Shown here: positions 1-6,736 of the stretch, piece by piece
How the letters are laid out: every line of letters begins with the position of its first letter
Numbering within the stretch: position 1 is the stretch's first letter
From: Eubacteriales bacterium
GTDB lineage: Bacteria; Bacillota; Clostridia; Peptostreptococcales; Anaerovoracaceae
Direction: 5' to 3'
Length of the DNA: 11,222 nt
Assembly: GCA_028692535.1 (NCBI GenBank)
Contig: JAQUXD010000050.1
Location: 1-11,222 of the forward strand
The notes under the pieces: generated by a model
What the model was told of the DNA's origin: nothing
Databases searched by the model: none
The model's input: the letters and a program-made list of their open reading frames with translations, nothing else
Program-made: the position numbers and the translations under genes

Positions 1-324
1 TTCGGGCTGGGCGCCGGCAAGCTGCGCACTGTTTTTCAGATCGTTCTTCCCGCGGCGATCCCCGGTATTCTGGCCGGTGTGATCCTGAGCATCGGGCGAA
101 TCGTGGGCGAAACCGCGGCGCTGATCTTCAGCGCCGGCACCATCGCCGGTGTCCCCTCCTCGCTGATGGATTCGGGCCGGACGCTCTCGGTGCACATGTA
201 CGCCCTGCTTTCCGAAGGACTGTATATGGATGAAGCCTATGCAACCGCAGTGGTACTCCTTCTCCTGGTCGTTGTGATCAATACCTTGTCGGCCGTCGTG
301 GCCAGAGCTTTTTCCCGGAGGTAA
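1..324 (+). CDS. pstA: Phosphate ABC transporter permease PstA, C-terminal part (5' truncated)
   Basis: The frame is open from base 1 and stops with TAA at 322-324, giving the last 107 residues of an inner-membrane permease. PstA pairs with PstC to form the channel of the high-affinity PstSCAB phosphate importer. The fragment begins inside the cytoplasmic EAA-type coupling loop (GLGAGKLRTVFQIVLP, then AAIPGILAG), which docks on the ATPase subunit. It continues with the GETAAL stretch typical of Pst permeases and ends in a hydrophobic helix of roughly 20 residues followed by a basic tail (ARAFSRR). pstB follows after 3 bases, supporting the assignment over other binding-protein-dependent permeases. 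The real start lies outside the window, and nothing in the visible part suggests damage. Confidence 0.92.
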   Translation, partial: FGLGAGKLRTVFQIVLPAAIPGILAGVILSIGRIVGETAALIFSAGTIAGVPSSLMDSGRTLSVHMYALLSEGLYMDEAYATAVVLLLLVVVINTLSAVVARAFSRR

Positions 325-327
325 AAT

Positions 328-1080
328 GTGTTGGATAAGTTTACGATAGAAAATGTTGATTTATATTACGGTGACTTTCAGGCCCTGAAAAGCATCAACA
401 TGAAAATCCCGCCCAGGGAAATCACCGCCTTGATCGGGCCTTCCGGCTGCGGAAAATCCACGCTGCTCAAGAGCCTCAACAGGATGAACGATCTGGTGGA
501 GGATTGCCGGATCACCGGCAGTGTGCTGTTGGACGGAGAAGATATATACGGCGGGATGGATGTGAACCTGCTGCGAAAAAGAGTAGGCATGGTGTTTCAA
601 AAGCCCAATCCTTTTCCCATGAGCATTTATGACAATGTGGCCTATGGCCCCAGGACCCACGGGATTCGTTCCAAAGTGTTGCTGGACGAGATCGTGGAAC
701 AGGCGCTTCGCGACGCGGCGATCTGGGATGAGGTGAAGGATCGTCTGAAAAAGAGCGCCCTTGGCGTATCCGGCGGCCAGCAACAGAGGATCTGTATCGC
801 CCGGGCTCTGGCAGTAGAGCCGGAGGTGCTTTTGATGGATGAACCCACCAGCGCCCTGGATCCCATCTCAACTTCTAAAATCGAGGAGCTTGTGTTAGAA
901 TTAAAAGAAAAATATACGATCGTGATCGTCACGCACAATATGCAGCAGGCAGCCCGGACATCGGACAAAACGGCATTCTTTCTTCTGGGCGAAGTGGTGG
1001 AGTTCGGCGAGACCGAACAGATCTTCTCCATGCCGGCACAGCAGAAGACGGAAGACTATATCACAGGGAGGTTTGGATGA
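328..1080 (+). CDS. pstB: Phosphate ABC transporter ATP-binding protein PstB
   Basis: This 250-residue ATPase is full length for PstB and powers phosphate import through PstCA at the cytoplasmic face. Walker A is GPSGCGKST at residues 37-45. The ABC signature is VSGGQQQR around residues 147-154, and Walker B with the catalytic glutamate is LLMDEPTSALDP (D171, E172). The Q-loop region VFQKPNPFPMSIYDNVAYG is characteristic of PstB, and the H-loop histidine sits in IVTHNMQQAAR. The start is GTG at 328, chosen because GGAGG at 317-321 lies 6 bases upstream. An ATG at 326 is in another frame. The stop overlaps the phoU start as ATGA at 1077-1080, indicating translational coupling. Confidence 0.97.
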   Translation: MLDKFTIENVDLYYGDFQALKSINMKIPPREITALIGPSGCGKSTLLKSLNRMNDLVEDCRITGSVLLDGEDIYGGMDVNLLRKRVGMVFQKPNPFPMSIYDNVAYGPRTHGIRSKVLLDEIVEQALRDAAIWDEVKDRLKKSALGVSGGQQQRICIARALAVEPEVLLMDEPTSALDPISTSKIEELVLELKEKYTIVIVTHNMQQAARTSDKTAFFLLGEVVEFGETEQIFSMPAQQKTEDYITGRFG

Positions 1081-1730
1081 TGGTGCGCAAAAGGTTTGAT
1101 GAACAGCTGGAAGAGCTGAATGTTCAATTGATAGAGATGGGCGCCCTGTGTGAGGATGCGATCAATCTGGCTGTGGATGCTTTCTTAAAGAGGGACGTGT
1201 CGGAGATCCAGGGAAAATTTCATCTGGAGGAGGTCATCGATCAAAAGGAGAAGGATATCGAAGCCCTCTGCCTCAGATTGCTTCTCCAGCAGCAGCCGGT
1301 GGCGTCGGATCTACGGACAATCTCTTCCGCTCTCAAGATGATCTCCGACATGGAGCGCATCGGAGATCAGGCGGAAGATATCGCTGAGATCACGAAGCAC
1401 ATCGCAGATCGGGATCTCGTGAGTTCCACGCATATCGAAGACATGGCCAAGGCGACCATCAAAATGGTGACGGAAAGCGTGGAGTCTTACGTGCAGAAGG
1501 ATTTTGAGCTGGCACAGGCCGTCATCGATTACGACGATGTGGTGGATGACTTGTTCAACCGCGTCAAAGAGGAACTGACCCGGATCATCCTGGCTGACCG
1601 GGACCGGGCTGAGTATTGCATGGATGTGCTGATGATCTCCAAGTATTTTGAGCGGATCGGAGATCACGCCACCAACATTGCCGAATGGGTCCAATTTGCG
1701 CTGACAGGAAAACATGCGGAGGAATCCTGA
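1077..1730 (+). CDS. phoU: Phosphate signalling protein PhoU
   Basis: PhoU is a cytoplasmic helical protein that links the Pst transporter to the PhoR kinase and restrains phosphate uptake and Pho signalling when phosphate is plentiful. The 217-residue product has the family length and shows its two tandem three-helix repeats. Each carries the metal-binding E-R-I-G-D signature: MERIGDQAEDIAE from residue 92 and FERIGDHATNIAEW from residue 191. The start at 1077 overlaps the pstB stop; a second ATG follows directly at 1080, so initiation could be one codon later. The stop TGA at 1728-1730 shares one base with the next start (TGATG). The position between pstB and a two-component pair fits its role as mediator between them. 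Confidence 0.96.
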   Translation: MMVRKRFDEQLEELNVQLIEMGALCEDAINLAVDAFLKRDVSEIQGKFHLEEVIDQKEKDIEALCLRLLLQQQPVASDLRTISSALKMISDMERIGDQAEDIAEITKHIADRDLVSSTHIEDMAKATIKMVTESVESYVQKDFELAQAVIDYDDVVDDLFNRVKEELTRIILADRDRAEYCMDVLMISKYFERIGDHATNIAEWVQFALTGKHAEES

Positions 1731-2407
1731 TGATCTACATTCTGGAAGATGACAGTGCGATCCGTGAGCTCATCGTTTATACGCTGGAGCACCAGAGCCT
1801 GACCGGCAGAGGTTTTGAAAAGCCTTCCGATTTCTGGCAAGCTGTGAGCGAGGAACTCCCGCAATTGATCCTTCTGGACATCATGCTGCCCCAGGAGGAC
1901 GGTCTTTCCGTCCTGAAGCGGCTCCGAAGCAATGCTTCCACGGCGGGCATTCCCGTGATCCTTCTCACTGCCAAGAGCAGCGAGTACGACAAGGTGACCG
2001 GACTGGACATGGGCGCTGATGATTATGTGGCGAAGCCTTTTGGTATGATGGAGTTGCTCTCCCGGATCCGCGCGCTTCTCCGGCGAACCGATCAGTCATC
2101 GAAGCCCTTGGCGGAATACGCCATCGAAAATCTGTATGTTTGCCCTGCAAAGCACCAGGTCCTTGTGGAGGGTCGGGAAATCAGGCTGACGCTCAAGGAA
2201 TACGAGTTGCTTTGCTTTTTACTGGAAAATCGCGGCATCGTTTTGACCCGGGATCAGATCCTGCGAAAAATCTGGGGATATGATTTTGACGGCGAAAACC
2301 GTACGGTGGATGTACATGTCCGAAACCTCCGCAGCAAACTGGATACGGCGGGAGATCTGATCCGGACCGTTCGGGGCGTGGGTTATAAATTGGGAGGATC
2401 TTCATGA
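1730..2407 (+). CDS. phoP: PhoP/PhoB-type phosphate response regulator (OmpR family)
   Basis: This 225-residue transcription factor has a receiver domain at residues 1-118 and an OmpR/PhoB winged-helix DNA-binding domain at about 128-223. In the receiver I see the acidic pocket (LEDD, residues 5-8), the phospho-acceptor D50 in LLDIMLP, the switch threonine T80 in LLTAKS and the conserved lysine K102 in VAKPF. The C-terminal domain contains the recognition-helix region ENRTVDVHVRNLRSKL and the wing RTVRGVGYKL. The start at 1730 is preferred over an in-frame ATG at 1685: it has GGAGG at 1718-1722, overlaps the phoU stop, and gives the receiver fold its normal beginning (MIYILEDD). It should be phosphorylated by the adjacent kinase and act on Pho promoters. 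Gram-positives call it PhoP and Proteobacteria call it PhoB. Confidence 0.94.
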   Translation: MIYILEDDSAIRELIVYTLEHQSLTGRGFEKPSDFWQAVSEELPQLILLDIMLPQEDGLSVLKRLRSNASTAGIPVILLTAKSSEYDKVTGLDMGADDYVAKPFGMMELLSRIRALLRRTDQSSKPLAEYAIENLYVCPAKHQVLVEGREIRLTLKEYELLCFLLENRGIVLTRDQILRKIWGYDFDGENRTVDVHVRNLRSKLDTAGDLIRTVRGVGYKLGGSS

Positions 2408-4065
2408 TTCGGCGCATTTATCGATCTACTTTTATCGTGGTTCTGACAACGCTTTTCCTCTGCGTCGTGTTATTTGCGGGCACGCTCTACGGGTATTTTG
2501 AAAACAGAATGTTCGGGATGTTGGAGCAGAGCGCTTCCTATATTGAGTCTGCGCTGGAAAATCAGGGATTGTCTTATCTGGAGTCGCTTCCGCAGGGAGG
2601 CGATCGGGTGACATTGATCAGTTCCGCAGGGATCGTTCTGTATGACAACTATGCCGATCCGGCTTCCATGGAGGACCATTCGGACCGGGAGGAGATCATC
2701 CTCGCCCGGGAGCAAGGACAGGGCCGGAGCGCGAGAGAATCGGCCACGCTGGGGCAGAAGACTCTGTATTATGCCAAGTTGTTGAGCGACGGATCTGTCC
2801 TGCGACTCTCCGCTGCGCAGCAATCTGTAAGCGCGCTGGTCAAGGGGATGATCCGACCGATGATCCTGATCGCGGCCATAGCTCTGGGACTGAGTGCTGT
2901 TTTGGCATTGAAGCTTTCGGAACGGATCGTGGAGCCGATCAACAGTATTGATCCGGAGCATCCGGAAAAAGGAGAAATCTATCCTGAGCTTACACCGCTT
3001 TTGAAAAAATTGAGGGATCAGAACAAGACCATCGGAACGCAAATGGACCAGCTGAAGCAGAAGCAGCGGGAATTCGAGATGATCACCCGCCATATGAGCG
3101 AAGGTTTCCTGGTGGCGGATGCCAATCGAAAAATCCTGTCCTACAACCAGAGTATTCTGGAATTGCTGGGTGTGGAACATCTGACTCAGGATCGTTCTCT
3201 GCTCACTCTGAATCGGTGCGAAAGCTTCCGAAAATCCGTGGATCTGGCTATCGGGGGCACACGCAGCACGGAAGTGATCAACGCCGGAGGCCGCAACATC
3301 CGTATCGTAGTCGATCCGGTGCTGGAAGGCGATGTACTTCACGGGTTGGTGATCCTGGCCATGGATGTGACAAGCCAGATGGAATGGGAGCAGCTTCGCC
3401 GGGAATTTGCCGCCAACGTATCCCACGAGCTTAAGACGCCTCTCACATCCATATCCGGCATTGCGGAAATTATGAAGGACGGCATGATCAAGGGTGACGA
3501 TGTGGTTCATTTTGCGGGCCATATCCATCGGGAGGCGGAACGGATGATTTCTTTGATCCGGGACACCATTCGCCTGTCCCAGCTTGATGAGGGCGCCGTG
3601 GACCGGGAACGTCAGGAAGTGGATCTGTATCAAATCACCTTGGAGGCGGCCCGACAGCTGGAAGAAGCGGCACAGCGATCCGGGGTCACTTTTGAGATTG
3701 ACGGCGGCCCGTCTCCGATCCTGGGCGTGGGTCCGATCGTGGAAGAGGTTGTTTACAATTTGATGGACAATGCAGTAAAGTACAACGTGCCCGACGGCAA
3801 AGTCTCTGTAACGCTCTCCGAAAAAGAGAAAGTCATCGAAATGTGTGTGTCCGACACCGGCATCGGTATTCCAAAGGAAGACATCGACAGAGTGTTCGAG
3901 CGGTTCTACAGGGTGGACAAGAGTCATTCCGGCACGGTTGCGGGCACGGGACTCGGACTCTCCATCGTCAAACACGGCGCCGCGCTCCACGGAGCGGAAG
4001 TGCGAATCGACAGCAAACCCGGACAGGGGACCCGAGTAACGGTCCTTTGGCCAAGGCCTGAATAG
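2404..4065 (+). CDS. phoR: Phosphate sensor histidine kinase PhoR
   Basis: This is a 553-residue membrane sensor kinase. The order is: TM helix about 8-31, an external region of about 117 residues (32-148), TM helix about 149-171, a short linker (ERIVEPINSIDPEHPEKGE) in the position of a HAMP, a PAS domain about 224-325, the dimerisation/phospho-acceptor domain, and the ATPase domain about 440-551. The phosphorylated histidine is H341 in NVSHELKTPLTSI. The N box is NLMDNAVKYN (N452, N456), the G1 box DTGIGIP begins at D484, the F box is FERFYRVDKSHS, and the G2 box is GTGLGLSIVKH (G514-H524). The start overlaps the regulator stop as ATGA at 2404-2407, so kinase and regulator are coupled. The PhoR identity rests on this architecture plus the pst-phoU-phoP context. 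Confidence 0.94.
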   Translation: MIRRIYRSTFIVVLTTLFLCVVLFAGTLYGYFENRMFGMLEQSASYIESALENQGLSYLESLPQGGDRVTLISSAGIVLYDNYADPASMEDHSDREEIILAREQGQGRSARESATLGQKTLYYAKLLSDGSVLRLSAAQQSVSALVKGMIRPMILIAAIALGLSAVLALKLSERIVEPINSIDPEHPEKGEIYPELTPLLKKLRDQNKTIGTQMDQLKQKQREFEMITRHMSEGFLVADANRKILSYNQSILELLGVEHLTQDRSLLTLNRCESFRKSVDLAIGGTRSTEVINAGGRNIRIVVDPVLEGDVLHGLVILAMDVTSQMEWEQLRREFAANVSHELKTPLTSISGIAEIMKDGMIKGDDVVHFAGHIHREAERMISLIRDTIRLSQLDEGAVDRERQEVDLYQITLEAARQLEEAAQRSGVTFEIDGGPSPILGVGPIVEEVVYNLMDNAVKYNVPDGKVSVTLSEKEKVIEMCVSDTGIGIPKEDIDRVFERFYRVDKSHSGTVAGTGLGLSIVKHGAALHGAEVRIDSKPGQGTRVTVLWPRPE

Positions 4066-4077
4066 GGAAGGTCACGC

Positions 4078-4105
4078 TTGTTTTATCGGCATCCTGTGTT
4101 ATAAT
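4078..4105 (+). promoter_or_regulatory. Candidate sigma-A promoter (extended -10) for the reductase operon
   Basis: A perfect -10 hexamer TATAAT lies at 4100-4105 and is preceded by TGT at 4097-4099, making an extended -10. A partial -35 (TTGTTT, 4078-4083) sits 16 bases upstream. Transcription would start near 4112 and leave a leader of about 42 bases before the ATG at 4154. It sits in the only gap (88 bases) between phoR and the next gene, so it separates the phosphate operon from the reductase operon. A weak 4-bp inverted repeat (AACC/GGTT, about 4116-4129) lies just downstream. I see no convincing terminator for the phosphate operon in this gap, so some read-through is possible. Confidence 0.6.
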
Positions 4106-4153
4106 CATTGTCGTAAACCTGTAATGGTTATAGAACGATCAGGAGGATCAATA

Positions 4154-5440
4154 ATGAGTCTTGAATTGAGAAAAGTTCAGGTAAAGGATGTGGTTCTTGG
4201 CAAAGAAAATCGCTTTGCGGACGGCATCCTTTTTATCGACACGGGAGAACTGGAAACGCTGATTATGGAAGATCAACGGATCCGTTCTGTTTCTTTTGAT
4301 CTGGCCAGACCCGGCGAATCCGCACGGATCCTGCCGGTCAAGGATGTGATCGAACCTCGGGCCAAGCTGGAGGGCGGCAGTACGTTTCCCGGCATGCTCA
4401 GCGAAAAAATGACGGCAGGCGGAAAAGGGATCACTTACGCCCTGAAGGGTTGTGTCGTTACTACGACCGGCCCCATCGTCGGCTTCCAGGAGGGTCTGAT
4501 CGATATGAGCGGACCCGGAGCGGATTTCACGATTTTTTCCCGGTATATCAACATCGTGATGATCATCGACAAGCACGACGACGTGAACCCCCACGAACAC
4601 GAGGAGGTGGTCCGGGTTGCCGGCGTCAAGGCAGCGCAGTATATCGGCCAGATCGCCGTCGGCTGTGAGGACTACGAAAAGACGGTCTACGAATGGCCGG
4701 CGATCGGGGAGCGGTACGCTATGTATCCTGAGCTTCCCAAGGTTGCCTATGTTTGCAACTGCATGTCCCAGGGGCTGCTTCACGACACTTATTTTTACGG
4801 AAGGGACACCAAGAAGCTGATCCCTGCCATGGTTTCACCTCTGGAGTTTATGGATGGCGCTCTGGTGAGCGGAAACTGCGTATCACCGGGCTCCAAAACC
4901 ACAACGTTCCACCATTTGAACAACGCGGTGATCGATGAGCTCTTCCATCGCCACGGCAAGGATCTTAATTTTGTCGGACTGGTATTGAACCCCATGATGG
5001 TGACACTTAAAGAAAAATACCGAGGCGCTATGCTGGTCGCAGAGCTGGTGGAATCTCTGGGCGTCGAGGCGGCGATCATTACCCAGGAAGGCTTCGGAAA
5101 TCCGACGACAGATCTGATGATGGCTTGCAAAAATATCGAAGAGAAGGGGGTCAAGACGGTGATCGTTACCAACGAAGACGCCGGGACAGACGGCATGTCC
5201 GAATCCCTGCCCGATATGGTCAAAGAGGCCGACGCCATCGTGACGACGGGAAACAGCAATGCTACGATTTTGCTGCCGAAGGTCGACAGGGTCATCGGCA
5301 AGCTGGAAGATATCGAGCGTGTGACGGGCGGAAATGTGGACTCCATCAAGCCCGACGGCACGCTGCTTGTGGAAATACATGGAATCATGGGAAGCCACAA
5401 CCTGCAGGGTAATACGCTTCTCACAGCGATCACTGTATAG
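4154..5440 (+). CDS. grdE: Glycine/sarcosine/betaine reductase component B, alpha/beta proprotein (GrdE family)
   Basis: This encodes a 428-residue proprotein of the GrdE/GrdG/GrdI family, the pyruvoyl half of the substrate-binding component B. Component B forms an imine with the amine substrate; the selenoprotein partner then removes the carboxymethyl group and passes it to selenoprotein A. The sequence around residues 240-260 (GNCVSPGSKTTTFHHLNN) carries the processing site. Cleavage before Cys242 would give a 241-residue fragment and a 187-residue fragment whose new N-terminus becomes pyruvoyl, in line with the two small subunits known for component B. The ATG at 4154 is chosen because AGGAGG lies at 4141-4146; an in-frame ATG at 4124 has no such site and would add ten residues. 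The selenoprotein gene follows after 15 bases. Family membership is clear, but the substrate (glycine, sarcosine, betaine or another amine) cannot be read from the sequence, so the symbol is family level. Confidence 0.9.
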   Translation: MSLELRKVQVKDVVLGKENRFADGILFIDTGELETLIMEDQRIRSVSFDLARPGESARILPVKDVIEPRAKLEGGSTFPGMLSEKMTAGGKGITYALKGCVVTTTGPIVGFQEGLIDMSGPGADFTIFSRYINIVMIIDKHDDVNPHEHEEVVRVAGVKAAQYIGQIAVGCEDYEKTVYEWPAIGERYAMYPELPKVAYVCNCMSQGLLHDTYFYGRDTKKLIPAMVSPLEFMDGALVSGNCVSPGSKTTTFHHLNNAVIDELFHRHGKDLNFVGLVLNPMMVTLKEKYRGAMLVAELVESLGVEAAIITQEGFGNPTTDLMMACKNIEEKGVKTVIVTNEDAGTDGMSESLPDMVKEADAIVTTGNSNATILLPKVDRVIGKLEDIERVTGGNVDSIKPDGTLLVEIHGIMGSHNLQGNTLLTAITV

Positions 5441-5455
5441 AGAGGAACTCAGAAG

Positions 5456-6727
5456 ATGAAAAAAGTTTTGTTTTACACCAATCAGTTCTTCGGACAGATC
5501 GGCGGCGAAGAAGCGGCCTATACCGAGCCTCAGATCCACGAAGGGCCCAAGGGCAATGCCAATGCTTTCGCTCCGCAGCTCAAAGACGCAAAAATTGTGG
5601 CCACGATCCTTTGCGGAGACAACTATTATGCCGAAAATATGGAGACCTGCCGGGCCTTCATCCGCGAACAGGTAGAAGCCTATCATCCGGACATGCTGTT
5701 GGCGGGACCGGCTTTTAATGCCGGACGCTTCGGGATCGCCTGCGCCGATGCCTGCGCGTTTGTTCAGGAGCAGCTGGGCGTGCAGAGCCTGACGGCCATG
5801 TACGAAGAAAACCCGGCGCTGGAAATGTACCGGAAGAGCATTTATATCATGCAGGCCGGGAAATCCGCGGCTTCCATGACCAAGGACGCCAAGCGGATGG
5901 CGGATTTCGCCAACAAGCTGTTGGCCGGGGAACCCGTCGGCCTGCCCAAAGAAGAAGGCTACTTCCCGAAAGGGCGTCGGATCAACGTGTTTGCAGAAAA
6001 GAACGGCGCAGTCCGCGCCGTGGATATGCTCCTGGCTAAGATCAAAGGGGAACCCTTTGAGACGGAACTGGAGATTTCCATGTACGATAAAGTGCAGCCA
6101 TCAACTCCTGTCAAGGACTTGCGGAAGGCAAAAGTAGCGCTTCTTACTTCCGGCGGCATCGTGCCCAGAGGAAATCCGGATCACATTCCTGCCGCTACGG
6201 CGAAGGTCTGGGGCCGGTACGATCTAAGCGGCATGACCCGTTTGGATGCAGGTGATTGGGAATCTGTCCATGCGGGTTACGATCCTGTGTATGCCAACGA
6301 CGACCCCAACCGGGTCGCGCCCTACAACACTATGAAAGAGTTGGAAAAAGAAGGGATCATCGGCGAGGTGTATCCTTATCTATGCAGCACAACGGGGAAC
6401 TCCACGTCGGTCGCCGATGCCACCCGCATGGGCGACGAGATGGTTCGTCAGCTGAAAGCAGACGGTGTGGAAGCTGTGATCCTCACCTCCACCTGAGGAA
6501 CCTGTACACGTTGCGGTGCAACGATCGTTAAGCAATTTGAAAAAGCAGGTATTCCGGCAGCTCACGTCTGCACGGTCACGCCGATTTCCACTACCGTAGG
6601 CGCAGCCCGGATCTCGGGCGCCCAGGCGATCCCCTATCCAACGGGTGATCCCGAACTTACAGAAGAGAAGGAGCTGGCCAGGCGCAGGCAGATCGTCGAA
6701 GACGCACTGGAACTGCTCAAGGAGTAA
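5456..6727 (+). CDS. grdB: Selenocysteine-containing component B subunit (GrdB family), TGA recoded at 6494-6496
   Basis: This is the selenoprotein subunit of a glycine/sarcosine/betaine-type reductase component B. A TGA at 6494-6496 interrupts the frame at codon 347, but the same frame continues for 76 more conserved-looking residues to TAA at 6725-6727. The total of 423 residues is close to known GrdB/GrdF/GrdH proteins. The junction reads ILTST-U-GTCTRCGATIVK, giving the U-x-x-C-x-x-C arrangement of this family, followed by VCTVTPISTTVGAARI. Upstream hallmarks include the N-terminal NQFFGQIGGEE, SGGIVPRGNPDHIP and GYDPVYANDDPNRV. Sec347 is the expected nucleophile that attacks the substrate bound to the pyruvoyl subunit. 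The start at 5456 has AGAGGA at 5441-5446, 9 bases upstream. Production needs SelA, SelB, SelC and SelD from elsewhere in the genome. Which amine it uses is unknown. Confidence 0.93.
6494..6523 (+). promoter_or_regulatory. Candidate bacterial SECIS element with the recoded UGA
   Basis: The UGA at 6494-6496 is followed by a perfect 6-bp stem, CGTTGC (6509-6514) with GCAACG (6518-6523), closed by the three-base loop GGT. The loop lies about 21 bases after the UGA, in the spacing range where SelB-binding hairpins occur, and it offers an exposed G-U as such loops usually do. A second possible hairpin pairs CCTCA (6481-6485) with TGAGG (6494-6498) and would enclose the UGA itself. The structure was judged by eye without folding energy. 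Amino-acid constraints (TRCGAT) also shape these bases, so the SECIS role is inferred. Confidence 0.5.
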
Positions 6728-6736
6728 TAAACGTTT

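Noticed and set aside
1685..1729. Upstream ATG giving a 15-residue extension of the response regulator
   Set aside because: It overlaps phoU, lacks a ribosome site, and the extension precedes the normal start of the receiver fold; ATG 1730 has GGAGG 7 bases upstream.
2470..3990. A 506-codon open frame on the minus strand
   Set aside because: It lies wholly inside phoR, has no ribosome site or recognisable domain, and is rich in residues typical of the complement of a real gene. Similar minus-strand frames at 4883-5686 and 9134-10018 are rejected for the same reason.
4124..4153. Upstream ATG extending the GrdE-type protein by ten residues
   Set aside because: The AGGAGG at 4141-4146 lies inside this extension and is correctly spaced for ATG 4154, which also gives the expected family length and Cys242 numbering.
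6494..6496. TGA read as a true stop or a nonsense mutation making the selenoprotein gene a pseudogene
   Set aside because: The frame continues with conserved cysteines and family motifs to a TAA at 6725, the total length fits GrdB-type proteins, and Sec is expected at exactly this place.
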